This document shows positions 1 to 7,822 of a stretch of DNA of 64,000 nucleotides, one piece after another. The notes under the pieces are model-generated. The model saw only the letters and a program-made list of their open reading frames with translations. It searched no databases and had not been told where the DNA came from. Both the position numbers and the translations under genes were made by a program. The stretch spans positions 3,380,501-3,444,500 of the forward strand of contig NC_018485.1 in the NCBI RefSeq assembly GCF_000304315.1. Direction: 5' to 3'. Numbering within the stretch: position 1 is the first letter of the stretch; every line of letters starts with the position of its first letter. Source of the DNA: Methylocystis sp. SC2 (GTDB taxonomy: Bacteria > Pseudomonadota > Alphaproteobacteria > Rhizobiales > Beijerinckiaceae).

Positions 1-86
1 GCGGCGTGCGTGGCGAAAGCCGCTTCGGCGAGCGCGAGCGCGGCCGCAAGGATGGATAGGCGCCGGGAGGAGCTGGTGAGCGCCAT
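1..86 (-). CDS. lptD: LPS-assembly protein LptD, N-terminal fragment (cut by the window edge)
   Basis: A reading frame opens on the minus strand at an ATG whose A is the last base of the lptG stop codon (TGATG overlap) and runs off the window. The visible 28 residues begin MALTSSSRRL and continue into an Ala/Leu-rich hydrophobic stretch that looks like a Sec signal peptide. In Hyphomicrobiales the gene right after lptG is normally lptD, the outer-membrane beta-barrel that inserts LPS into the outer leaflet. Identity is inferred from position and signal peptide only; no LptD domain is visible. Another exported protein is possible. Confidence 0.55.
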   Translation of the reverse strand, partial: MALTSSSRRLSILAAALALAEAAFATHA

Positions 87-1171
87 CAGCCGTCCTCCGA
101 ATAGAGCAAAATCACCGTGCCCAACATGCTCCCGACAAGCGCAGGCGACCATGCGGCCACTACAGGGCTGATCATGCCTGCGCCGCCGAGATCCGAGAGG
201 ACTTTAGTAACGATGTAAAGCACGAAGCCTGCGGCCACGCCACCCGAAAGGGTTTTTGCGACCCCGCCAAATCGAAAGAATCTTAATGAAAAGGAAGCGG
301 CGACGAGAACCATCGCGACAAGCAGCAGCGGTCGCGCAAGAAGCGTCTGAAACTGCAGTCGATAGCCGGTCGCGTCGAGACCCGCTTCGGCCGTGCGCGC
401 CGTCATTTCCGGCAGCGACCAGAAGGGCGTGCCCTGTGGCGGCGTCGTCGCCGCCGCCACCTGCTCGGGCGTCAGGTCGGTGGCCAGCATGTACGAACCG
501 ACGTTGCGCGCCGGCTCTCCGGGCAGGCTGACCTGCGCGTTTTCGAGCACCCAGACTCCCGGCTCGAGTCGCGCGCGATGCGCTTCGACCCGCTCCAGAA
601 AGCCGCCGCGCGCCGCGTAAATGTTGACGCTGACCCCCGCGAGCTCCGAGCCGCCGTTCGAGGAGTTCATGGCGTGCATGATGGCGAGGCCGTCCACGCC
701 GTGCTGGCGCAGCCAGACGCCATGGTCGATGCGCAAACTGCCGGGCACGCCGAAAAGATCCCACTCCATTTGTTCTGAGCGCTGTTTCATCGAAGCCGAG
801 AGCGGGTTGTAGATCGCCACGGACACGACCCCGATGAGCAGGGCGGTGAGCGCCGGCGGCGCGATGAACTGCCAAACCGACATGCCGGCGGCGCGGGCGA
901 CGATCAATTCAAGCTTCCTGGTGAGGTCGACGAAGGTCGCCATCGATCCGAAGAGAACGGCGAAGGGCAAGATCATCTCGGCGGCCGCCGGCACCCGCAT
1001 CGCCGTCATCAGCGCGACGGTCGCGGCCCCGGCCTGCGGATTGTCGCTGGCGCGCCGCAGCATCTCGACGAAGACCACGACGAACATCAAGCAGAAGATC
1101 GTAAAGAAGATCGCCAGGATCGTGCGCATGAACCGCAGCGCGAAATAGCGCGTGATCGTCGCCCCGATCAT
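86..1171 (-). CDS. lptG: LPS export ABC transporter permease LptG
   Basis: LptG is one of the two inner-membrane permeases of the LptB2FG complex, which extracts LPS from the inner membrane and passes it to LptC/LptA. The 361-residue product has the family layout: a first membrane segment near residues 12-40, more membrane segments near 60-75 and 100-120, a periplasmic beta-jellyroll region of about 150 residues, and three C-terminal helices. The stretch around residues 60-90 with RKLELIVARAAG matches the conserved LptG coupling region. The stop overlaps the downstream start by one base, so translation is probably coupled. LptF, normally the gene just upstream, is not here: the upstream neighbour is divergent pepA. 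A TTAA-N7-TTAA box lies about 53 bases before the start codon. Confidence 0.9.
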   Translation of the reverse strand: MIGATITRYFALRFMRTILAIFFTIFCLMFVVVFVEMLRRASDNPQAGAATVALMTAMRVPAAAEMILPFAVLFGSMATFVDLTRKLELIVARAAGMSVWQFIAPPALTALLIGVVSVAIYNPLSASMKQRSEQMEWDLFGVPGSLRIDHGVWLRQHGVDGLAIMHAMNSSNGGSELAGVSVNIYAARGGFLERVEAHRARLEPGVWVLENAQVSLPGEPARNVGSYMLATDLTPEQVAAATTPPQGTPFWSLPEMTARTAEAGLDATGYRLQFQTLLARPLLLVAMVLVAASFSLRFFRFGGVAKTLSGGVAAGFVLYIVTKVLSDLGGAGMISPVVAAWSPALVGSMLGTVILLYSEDG

Positions 1172-1562
1172 GGCTGCGGCTTTCCTCCTTCGTGCTTTGG
1201 CGCGCCGCCCCGAACGCGGAACGTTAAGGCTCAGTTAACGATCGCTAGACGCTGGCGTCTTGGCGCGCAAGCGTGTCATGGCCCCGGCGAGCCGTTCCAA
1301 GACATTCAATTCGCGAGCGTTGCTTTTGCGCCACGCCGGATTTCTGCGGAACGATCGCGGCGATTCCGCGGCGGGACGGGAATCTGGAATGGTTCAAAAA
1401 ATGCACGGAGGCGCGATTGACCGCCGACGCCCGCCGGAAGATATTACGGGCCGCTCCCGTCAAATCGCGCGCCTGGCGCGCCGCCGGCGCTAACTTTCTC
1501 AAAAAACCGACGCATTTGCGCCGGAACGGCTTCCGCTTCGGCGGAGCAGGCAAGAGGCCCTG
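1172..1562. other. Divergent intergenic region lptG/pepA
   Basis: These 391 bases separate the divergent lptG and pepA starts. Short open frames on both strands have no ribosome-binding site and no recognisable product, so I call no gene. The region must hold both promoters. The only clear motif is the TTAA-N7-TTAA box listed separately. No remnant of lptF could be read in it. Confidence 0.5.
1224..1238 (-). promoter_or_regulatory. Candidate CtrA box upstream of lptG
   Basis: The sequence has two TTAA half-sites separated by exactly seven bases (GGCTCAG). This is the full consensus spacing of the binding site for CtrA, the cell-cycle response regulator of Alphaproteobacteria. It lies 53-67 bases upstream of the lptG start. 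It is a single match in a G+C-rich background where TTAA is rare, but no promoter elements were confirmed around it. Confidence 0.35.
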
Positions 1563-3119
1563 ATGCTCGTCAACGCCAAATATGAACTCCAGCCATTCGA
1601 CGCCGTTGAAGCGCTGCTGCGCCAGCCCGAGGACGCTGGGCATCCGCGCACGCTCGTCGTTTTCGTGGGCCGCGATCTCGCCATGGGCGAGCGCGCCGCC
1701 AGCGTGCTCAAGGATGCGGCCGCGCATCTTTCGCGCGCCGCCGCGGCGGCGAAATTCAAAGGCAAGTCGGGAACGTCGCTCGAGATTCTGGCGGCGCCCG
1801 GCGCGCCCGCCAGCCGAGTGATACTGATGGGCGTCGGCGTCGGGGACGAGTCCGGGGCGGAGGGCGGCGAAGCCGCCAAGCCCTTCGAGGACTTCTTGGC
1901 GCTTGGCGGACAAACCGCGGCGAAAGTGGGTCCGGGGGCGCGGGCGGTCGTGCTGTTCGACCTGCCGGAAGGGGTTTCCGCCGCTCACGACTCGGTCGGC
2001 CAATTCGCGCTCGGCGGCTGGATGCGGGCCTACAAATTCGACCATTACAAGACAAAGAAGAAGGACGAGGCCGAACGCGACGGACCGATGGAGGTCGTCG
2101 TCGCTTTGGCCGATCCGGACAGCCATCGCGCCGAGATGTCGGATGGCGGCCATTTGGCGGACGCCGTCATGCTCGCAAGGACGCTCGTCAATGAGCCGGC
2201 GAACGTCCTGACTCCGCCGGAATTCGCCCGCCGCGCGTCGGAGCTGATGAAGCTCGGCGTCGAGGTCGAGGTCCTCGACGAGAAGGCGATGGCCGAACTC
2301 GGGATGCGGGCGCTGCTCGGCGTCGCGCAGGGGTCGGAGGCGGGCGCCCGGCTCGTCGTGCTGCGCTGGAGCGGCGGCGCCCAGGGGGCGGCGCCGATCG
2401 CCTTCGTCGGCAAGGGCGTCGTTTTCGACTCGGGCGGCATTTCGATCAAGCCCGCCGCCTCGATGGAGGACATGAAGGGCGACATGGCCGGCGCCGCCGC
2501 CGTGACCGGCGCCATGTACGCGATCGCCGCGCGCAAGGCGAAGGCCAATGTCGTCGGCGTGCTCGGCCTCGTCGAGAACATGCCGGACGGCAAGGCGCAG
2601 CGGCCGGGCGACATCGTCAAGTCCATGTCGGGCCAGACGATCGAGATCGTGAACACCGACGCCGAAGGTCGGCTCGTCCTCGCCGACGCGCTGACATACG
2701 TCATCGAGAACCACAAGCCGGCCGCGGTGATCGATCTGGCGACGCTCACCGGCGCCATTCTCGTCGCCCTGGGACAGGAATATGGCGGGTTGTTCTCGAA
2801 CAATGACGAGCTTGCCGATCGCCTGACCAAAGCCGGGAGCCACATCGGCGAGAAGCTGTGGCGCATGCCGATGGGTCCGGCTTACGACAAGCTGATCGAC
2901 TCGAAGTTCGCCGATATGAAGAACACCGGCGGGCGCCACGCCGGCTCGATCACCGCCGCGCAATTCCTGCAGCGTTTCGTCGGCAAGACGCCCTGGGCGC
3001 ATCTCGACATCGCCGGCACCGGCATGGGCTCGCCGATGAGCGACACCAACCAGAGCTGGGGCGCGGGCTGGGGCGTCCGGCTCTTGGACCGGCTGGTGCG
3101 CGACTATTATGAGGGGTAA
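1563..3119 (+). CDS. pepA: Leucyl aminopeptidase (peptidase M17)
   Basis: A cytosolic di-zinc aminopeptidase that removes N-terminal residues, especially leucine, during peptide turnover; in some bacteria PepA also binds DNA. The 518-residue protein has the variable N-terminal macro-like domain (about 1-170) and the catalytic domain (about 180-518). Metal and catalytic residues are visible: K284 and D289 in [10 protein letters not shown], and D366, E368 and R370 in the signature NTDAEGRL (364-371). Length matches the family. The ATG at 1563 directly follows a purine-rich stretch. It is divergent from lptG. The usual downstream partner holC is present but separated by about 1.26 kb carrying two unrelated small genes. 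Confidence 0.95.
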   Translation: MLVNAKYELQPFDAVEALLRQPEDAGHPRTLVVFVGRDLAMGERAASVLKDAAAHLSRAAAAAKFKGKSGTSLEILAAPGAPASRVILMGVGVGDESGAEGGEAAKPFEDFLALGGQTAAKVGPGARAVVLFDLPEGVSAAHDSVGQFALGGWMRAYKFDHYKTKKKDEAERDGPMEVVVALADPDSHRAEMSDGGHLADAVMLARTLVNEPANVLTPPEFARRASELMKLGVEVEVLDEKAMAELGMRALLGVAQGSEAGARLVVLRWSGGAQGAAPIAFVGKGVVFDSGGISIKPAASMEDMKGDMAGAAAVTGAMYAIAARKAKANVVGVLGLVENMPDGKAQRPGDIVKSMSGQTIEIVNTDAEGRLVLADALTYVIENHKPAAVIDLATLTGAILVALGQEYGGLFSNNDELADRLTKAGSHIGEKLWRMPMGPAYDKLIDSKFADMKNTGGRHAGSITAAQFLQRFVGKTPWAHLDIAGTGMGSPMSDTNQSWGAGWGVRLLDRLVRDYYEG

Positions 3120-3451
3120 TTGACGATCGCTCGGTCTGGGCGCGAGGCAAGAGGCTCTGTCAGTCAGCTCAGCCCAAACTCGGGAGCTCTTCTCTTGTTT
3201 GGCTCTCGATTCTCTGCTGCAGAGTAGAAGATTTGGCGGTGCCGTAAGATGACGCGTCTTCTTGTGAAGAGCGTCAAGAAACAGATGGAGGATAGATCAA
3301 ATAAATCTTGCCGCGTTGACGCCAGGAGTTGCTGCTAAAGCTTCAGCATGCGCATAAATACGTTATTCTGTCCGCTTTTTAATTGGAAATGTTGTTGCAC
3401 CGCCCGATCTGATGGTCAGTTCAGTTGGTCCTGGACTGAAAGGAACGCATC
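3120..3451. other. Intergenic region, AT-richer, with no supported gene
   Basis: These 332 bases after pepA are visibly richer in A+T than the neighbours. One 29-codon frame near 3249 was seen, but it has no ribosome-binding site and no recognisable product. The region probably carries the promoter of the DUF4383 gene, whose start is preceded by a good AAAGGAA ribosome-binding site. I could not assign a sigma-factor consensus. Confidence 0.4.
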
Positions 3452-3847
3452 ATGATCGAATCTCGATGGAACGCCGATTTCATCGCGACCATCCTCGGCG
3501 TCGTGTTCGTGGCGGTTGGCCTCTTGGGGTTCGTCCCCAATCCGATCGTCTATGACGGCGGCTACTTCCACGTGAACGCCGCCCATAACTTCGTGCATCT
3601 GATCACCGGAGCGCTCTTGCTGCTCAGCCCTTATTTCGGCGTCCCGGTCCTCATGATTCGCACGCTGGCCATCGTCTACACGGCGCTCGCCATCCTGGGC
3701 TTCATTGCGCCGAACGTCGCTGAACTCGGCGGGCTGATCGCGATGAACCACGCCGACCACTGGCTACATGCAGTGCTGGCGGTCGTCCTGCTCGCGATCG
3801 GCTTTATGAAGCCTATGGAACGATCTGTCACCACGGCCCATATGTAA
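3452..3847 (+). CDS. DUF4383-type four-helix membrane protein
   Basis: A 131-residue hydrophobic protein with four predicted membrane segments at about residues 10-28, 46-64, 69-87 and 103-121. A conserved-looking HNFVHLITGALLL stretch (about 46-58) and the HADHWLHAVLAV stretch (about 100-111) place paired histidines at the starts of two helices, as in DUF4383 proteins. The function of that family is unknown. An AAAGGAA ribosome-binding site precedes the ATG. The gene is followed by a hairpin that looks like a terminator, then by another small gene. Both sit between pepA and holC, which are usually adjacent, so this looks like a small insertion into a conserved pair. Confidence 0.75.
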   Translation: MIESRWNADFIATILGVVFVAVGLLGFVPNPIVYDGGYFHVNAAHNFVHLITGALLLLSPYFGVPVLMIRTLAIVYTALAILGFIAPNVAELGGLIAMNHADHWLHAVLAVVLLAIGFMKPMERSVTTAHM

Positions 3848-3854
3848 GAGCTGC

Positions 3855-3891
3855 AAAGCGTCGCGCCTCAGCCTTCGGGCTGGGGCGCTTT
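3855..3891 (+). terminator. Hairpin with UUCG loop after the DUF4383 gene
   Basis: An eight-base stem (3866-3873 with 3878-3885) closed by a TTCG tetraloop lies eight bases after the stop codon. Outer AAAGCG and CGCTTT arms (3855-3860 and 3886-3891) pair around a small bulge. The T-run is only three bases, so this may be an imperfect terminator or an mRNA-protecting 3' hairpin. Confidence 0.5.
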
Positions 3892-3905
3892 GGGCCGAGG
3901 CTGCG

Positions 3906-4217
3906 ATGACCGATATGGACACAGTAGGGCTTCGCGACGCCGTCCGCGACGCCCTCGACAAGAGCCCTCTGGCGGACGCCAAGTCGATCTCGGTCGAGAT
4001 CGTCGGGGGAGAAGTCGTGCTGAAGGGCTCCGTCGCCTCGGCGGCTGAATGGATGGAGGCGGAATACGCCGCGTCAACGGCCGCTTCGCCCCTCAAAGTC
4101 AAGAACGCCCTGACCATCAGCGTGGTCTGGGAGGCGCCCAAGGACGACGTCTATCAGGCCGGGCTCGAATCCTTTCCGGCAAGCGATCCGCCCTCCTGGA
4201 CGCCGGGCGAGACTTAA
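3906..4217 (+). CDS. Small BON-like protein with C-terminal FPASDPPSW motif
   Basis: A 103-residue soluble protein. Residues about 5-80 resemble a BON domain: an amphipathic helix (GLRDAVRDAL), then a beta strand with EIVGGEVVLKGSV (residues 31-43) and a second helix and strand. BON domains usually bind membranes or act in osmotic and envelope stress. The C terminus carries ESFPASDPPSW, a motif that recurs in many short uncharacterised alphaproteobacterial proteins. There is no signal peptide. The gene lies between the DUF4383 gene and holC. The BON assignment is by eye and could be wrong; the role is unknown. Confidence 0.65.
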   Translation: MTDMDTVGLRDAVRDALDKSPLADAKSISVEIVGGEVVLKGSVASAAEWMEAEYAASTAASPLKVKNALTISVVWEAPKDDVYQAGLESFPASDPPSWTPGET

Positions 4218-4380
4218 AACTCGCGCTCAGGCCTCGCTGATGGTTAGCAAAGGCCGCCCGTCCGCCAGCGATTGGGACTCCGCCCAAGGGGAAACGCCGG
4301 CCGCCCTGGACAAGGCTACCGGGCGTAGAACTTGCGCGAGGCGGAGAGTTCCGACATAGCGGGAGCGAAAGCTGCCCGAC

Positions 4381-4860
4381 ATGCCCGAGATCGCCTTCTA
4401 TCATCTCACGCGCGCCACGGTGGAGCAGACGTTGCCAATGCTCCTCGAACGTTCGCGCGCGCGCGGCTGGCGCGCCATCGTGCAGGCGATGAGCGAAGCG
4501 CGCCTCCAGCGGCTTGACGCCGATCTCTGGTCGTACCGTCCGGAAAGCTTTCTCCCGCACGGGACGAAAGCCGACGGCGCGGCGGAGGCGCAGCCGATCT
4601 ATCTCACCTGCGGTAACGACAATCCCAATGACGCCGATGTGCGGTTTTTCGTGGAGGGCGCCCGCATCGCCCCGGCGCTCGCCGGCTCCGGCGCGCCGCG
4701 CGAACGCGCCGCGCTGGTGTTCGACGGGCGCGACGACGCCGAACTTACCGACGCGCGCGCGCAATGGAAAGAACTGCGCGATCTGGGCTATAGCCTCGTC
4801 TATCACCAGCAGAGCGAGAGCGGCGGATGGGAAGAGAAGGCGCGCGAACCGAAAGCATAG
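4381..4860 (+). CDS. holC: DNA polymerase III subunit chi
   Basis: HolC links the clamp loader to single-stranded DNA-binding protein during replication. The 159-residue product starts MPEIAFYHLT, has the conserved CRATV-like helix region TVEQTLPMLLERSRARGW (residues 14-31) and the DLWSYRPESFLPHG motif (about 48-61), and ends with the Rossmann-like strand RAALVFDGRDD. Length is typical of alphaproteobacterial chi. The gene is usually the immediate neighbour of pepA; here two small genes intervene. The downstream methyltransferase begins close by or even overlapping its end. Confidence 0.9.
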   Translation: MPEIAFYHLTRATVEQTLPMLLERSRARGWRAIVQAMSEARLQRLDADLWSYRPESFLPHGTKADGAAEAQPIYLTCGNDNPNDADVRFFVEGARIAPALAGSGAPRERAALVFDGRDDAELTDARAQWKELRDLGYSLVYHQQSESGGWEEKAREPKA

Positions 4861-4901
4861 ATCTCGCCGCCTCCGGGCGGGATCGCCCAGATGCGAATGA
4901 G

Positions 4902-5669
4902 ATGATCGATTCCAAAGGCGTCGAGCGCGCTCCAAGCGCGGATTCCGCTTTTTTGCAGCGCGCTCTCGGTGAAGATTTCGCCGAGCGCCGCGCCAGGGCG
5001 CGCGAAAGGCTCGACGCCGTTGATCCGCATAAGCGTCCCGGCGGGATCGAGGCGGATCCCAAGCGCCGGGAATGGTTCGAGGCGGTCTACGCTCTCGCCG
5101 AGAACGATGCGGCGGCCGTGCCCTGGGCGCATCTTGAGCCGCGCCCGCTGCTTGAAGATTGGCTTGCGGCGCGCTCGCTCGTCGGCCTTCGCGCGCTCGA
5201 CGTCGGCTGCGGGTTGGGCGACAACGCCGAAGCGCTGGCGCGCGCCGGCGCGCATGTCGTCGCCTTCGATCTCGTGGAGCGCGCGGTTGAATGGGCGCGC
5301 CAGCGTTTTCCGCAGAGCAAGGTCGACTATCGCGTCGCCGATCTCTTCGCTGCGCCATCGGAATGGCGCGGCGCCTTCGATCTCGTGCATGAGCTTTACA
5401 CCTTGCAGGCGCTGCCCGAGGCGCTTCTGCCTGACGCCGCGCGGGCGCTCGCCGCCTTTGTCGCGCCGGGCGGAACGCTGCTCGTCATCTCGCGCGCGCG
5501 TGATGAAGGCGAAGACCTTGGCGGCCCGCCATGGCCGCTCGCGCGCAGGGACATCGAGGCGCTCGCCGTCGACGGTCTTCGGCTCGTTGCGCTGGAAGAT
5601 ATTCCGGCGAGCGGCGGCCTCGCGCGCCACTGGCGCGCCGAATTTCGTCGCGACGAGGCCGGCGGGTGA
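4902..5669 (+). CDS. Class I SAM-dependent methyltransferase
   Basis: A 255-residue protein with a Rossmann-fold methyltransferase core. Motif I is LDVGCGLGDN (residues 99-108), followed by an acidic motif II (AFDLVERA), a DLVHELYTLQAL post-II segment and a GGTLLVISRARDEGE post-III strand. The N-terminal 80 residues, with FLQRALGEDFAERR and a PWAHLEPRP stretch, are a lineage-specific extension. The substrate is not evident. Two starts are possible: ATG at 4902 (chosen) or ATG at 4827 inside holC; neither has a strong ribosome-binding site. The stop overlaps the GTG start of the transporter ATPase (GTGA), so the methyltransferase is probably co-translated with the importer and may act on what it imports. 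Confidence 0.8.
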   Translation: MIDSKGVERAPSADSAFLQRALGEDFAERRARARERLDAVDPHKRPGGIEADPKRREWFEAVYALAENDAAAVPWAHLEPRPLLEDWLAARSLVGLRALDVGCGLGDNAEALARAGAHVVAFDLVERAVEWARQRFPQSKVDYRVADLFAAPSEWRGAFDLVHELYTLQALPEALLPDAARALAAFVAPGGTLLVISRARDEGEDLGGPPWPLARRDIEALAVDGLRLVALEDIPASGGLARHWRAEFRRDEAGG

Positions 5670-6718
5670 GCGCGCCGCTGCTGTCGATTAAAAGCGTCAG
5701 CAAAAAATTCGGCGCCGTCGTTGCGCTCGAGAACGTGTCGCTCGAGGTGGGGGCCGGCGAATTCTTCGCGCTGCTCGGACCCTCGGGCTGCGGCAAAACC
5801 ACGCTCATGCGTTGCATCGCGGGTTTCGAGTCGCCGGACGCCGGAACGATCGCGTTGAACGGCGTCGATCTTTCGGGCGTGCCGCCCTATCGGCGACCGG
5901 TGAACATGATGTTTCAGTCCTATGCGTTGTTTCCGCATCTCAATGTCTTTGAGAACATCGCCTTCGGTCTGCGACGGCAAGGCGAGACGAGAGACGCCAT
6001 CGACGCGCGCGTCACTGAATTGCTGGCGATGACGCAGCTTTCGGCTTTTGGCCATCGGCGAATCGACGAAATGTCCGGCGGACAGAAGCAGCGCGTGGCG
6101 CTGGCGCGGGCGCTCGCGCCGCGTCCGAAAATGCTGCTGCTCGACGAGCCGCTGGCCGCGCTCGATCGCAAGCTGCGCGAAGAGACGCAGTTTCAGCTCA
6201 AGAAAATCCAACGGCTGACGCAGACGAGCTTCGTCATCGTCACGCATGACCAGGACGAAGCGCTGGCGCTCGCCGACCGCATTGCGGTGATGCGGGCGGG
6301 CAGGGTGGAGCAGGTCGCCGGGCCGATGGAGGTTTACGACCGCCCCGCGACGCGCTTCGTCGCCGGCTTCGTCGGCGAAACCAATTTCATCGAGGGACGG
6401 CTGGACCGCAATGGCGCCGCGGCGCTGGTCGCCGAGTTCGGACGAATCCCCTGCGAGCCTGGAGATTTTCCCGATGGCGCGCAGGCGACGCTCAGCGTTC
6501 GCCCCGAGCGCATTGGCGTTGCGCGCGACGGCGAGGGGATCGCGGGCTTCGTCGAGAACTTCGTGTTTCGCGGCGAAACGACGCTGCTGCGGGTGCGCGT
6601 CGCCAGGGACATCGTTCTGCGGGCGGCGGCGGGCCATGGCGAGCGCCACGCGATCGGCGACGCCGTGAGGCTCAGTTTTCCGCCTGGCGCGGGAACGCTT
6701 CTCGCGGAGGAGAGATAG
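5666..6718 (+). CDS. potG: Putrescine-type ABC importer, ATP-binding protein (PotG-like)
   Basis: The 350-residue ATPase energises the PotH/PotI membrane pair encoded downstream. It has a Walker A GPSGCGKT (38-45), the Q-loop in MMFQSYALFPH (about 83), the ABC signature MSGGQ (136-140), Walker B LLLDEP (157-162) and the switch His194 in VTHDQDEA. The C-terminal region after residue about 240 is a TOBE domain. The VPPYRRPVNMMFQSYALFPH region closely follows E. coli PotG. The GTG start at 5666 overlaps the preceding stop. The ligand could be putrescine, another polyamine or a related cation; no binding protein is encoded nearby to settle this. Confidence 0.85.
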   Translation: MSAPLLSIKSVSKKFGAVVALENVSLEVGAGEFFALLGPSGCGKTTLMRCIAGFESPDAGTIALNGVDLSGVPPYRRPVNMMFQSYALFPHLNVFENIAFGLRRQGETRDAIDARVTELLAMTQLSAFGHRRIDEMSGGQKQRVALARALAPRPKMLLLDEPLAALDRKLREETQFQLKKIQRLTQTSFVIVTHDQDEALALADRIAVMRAGRVEQVAGPMEVYDRPATRFVAGFVGETNFIEGRLDRNGAAALVAEFGRIPCEPGDFPDGAQATLSVRPERIGVARDGEGIAGFVENFVFRGETTLLRVRVARDIVLRAAAGHGERHAIGDAVRLSFPPGAGTLLAEER

Positions 6719-6757
6719 GGTGAGGTTAACAATGAGCGCGCGGCGCAATGCGGATTG

Positions 6758-6870
6758 CCTCATCCCGAGGAGGCCTCGGAGAGGCCGTCTCGAAGGACAA
6801 GGACATCCGCGACGCGACGCGACGCCCTCGTCCTTCGAGACGGGCCTTTCAGGCGCTCCTCAGGATGAGG
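6758..6870. repeat. RIME-like nested palindromic element between potG and potH
   Basis: A 113-bp imperfect palindrome. The outer arms are CCTCATCCCGAGGAG at 6758 and its near-perfect inverse GCTCCTCAGGATGAGG ending at 6870. The inner arms are GTCTCGAAGGAC (6787-6798) and GTCCTTCGAGAC (6830-6841). This nested layout and sequence style match the small non-autonomous intergenic elements common in Rhizobiales genomes (RIME-type repeats). It sits inside an operon, in the only wide gap between the transporter genes, and could form a strong hairpin in the mRNA. Confidence 0.75.
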
Positions 6871-6907
6871 GCGCCCCATGCGCCGCGCGCCGCGAGGACG
6901 CCGTGGC

Positions 6908-7822
6908 ATGAGCGCGCAGCGCCGACTCTCGTTGGGCGAGCGGCTCGTGATCGCGGCGCCTTATCTGTGGATCGGCGCCTTTTTCCTTGCGCCGATGTTG
7001 CTCATCGCCAAAATTTCCGTTTCGCAGTCGGTGCTGGCGCGCCCGCCCTATCGGCCGATTTTTGAGCCTTCCGACAGTTTGGCCGCCATCTGGGCCAAGG
7101 CGCAGACCTTTTCGTTCGACGCCTATCGCGCCCTGATGAGCGACACGCTTTATCTCGAATCCTATCTGTCCTCGCTCGCCATCGCCGCGGTCTCGACGCT
7201 GATCACGCTGATCATCGCCTATCCCTTCGCGCTCGCCATGGCGCGCGCGCCCGAGCGCCTGCGTCCCATGCTCATCGGCCTTGCCGCGGCCCCGTTCTGG
7301 ACGAGCTTTCTCATCCGCGTCTATGCCTGGATCGCGCTGCTGAAGGACGAGGGGTTGATCAACAACGCGCTGATGGCGCTCGGCCTCATTTCGGCGCCGC
7401 TGCAGATGTTCGCGACGACGGGCGCCGTCGTCGTCGGCATCGTCTACTCCTATCTGCCGTTCATGCTGCTGCCGCTCTATGCGGCGCTGGAGCGGCAGGA
7501 CCCCAGCCTTCGCGAGGCGGCGGCGGATCTCGGGGCGTCGCCGGCGCAAGTTTTCTTGCGCGTGACGCTGCCGCTGTCGCGTGAAGGCGTGGTTGCGGGC
7601 GCGCTTCTTGTCTTCATTCCGGCGGTCGGCGAATTCGTCATTCCCGATCTCCTCGGCGGGTCCGAGACGCTGATGATCGGGCGAACCTTGTGGAACGACT
7701 TCTTCTCCAATCACGACTGGCCGGCGGCCTCAGCCGCGGCGATCGCGCTCGTCGCCGTGTTGATGATTCCGCTGCTGCTGTGGGAGCGGGCGCGGCTCGC
7801 CGATGAGGACGACGTCCGATGA
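6908..7822 (+). CDS. potH: Putrescine-type ABC importer, permease (PotH-like)
   Basis: A 304-residue inner-membrane permease with about six membrane helices, the first at residues 18-38. The EAA motif for docking to the ATPase is EAAADLGASPAQVFLRVTLP (about 208-227). The segment FIPAVGEFVIPDLLGG followed by MIGRTLWNDFF closely follows E. coli PotH. The ATG at 6908 was chosen over an in-frame ATG at 6878, because 6878 abuts the palindromic repeat and 6908 has a GAGGA ribosome-binding site. The stop overlaps the potI start (ATGA). The 189-base gap to potG is filled by the repeat. Confidence 0.85.
   Translation: MSAQRRLSLGERLVIAAPYLWIGAFFLAPMLLIAKISVSQSVLARPPYRPIFEPSDSLAAIWAKAQTFSFDAYRALMSDTLYLESYLSSLAIAAVSTLITLIIAYPFALAMARAPERLRPMLIGLAAAPFWTSFLIRVYAWIALLKDEGLINNALMALGLISAPLQMFATTGAVVVGIVYSYLPFMLLPLYAALERQDPSLREAAADLGASPAQVFLRVTLPLSREGVVAGALLVFIPAVGEFVIPDLLGGSETLMIGRTLWNDFFSNHDWPAASAAAIALVAVLMIPLLLWERARLADEDDVR

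Noticed and set aside
1245-3002. 585-codon open frame on the minus strand
   Set aside because: It is antisense to pepA, which has full catalytic motifs; the frame is rich in Arg, Asp and His, typical of a G+C-rich shadow.
4117-5358. 413-codon open frame on the minus strand
   Set aside because: It lies opposite holC and the methyltransferase, is very arginine-rich and shows no family features.
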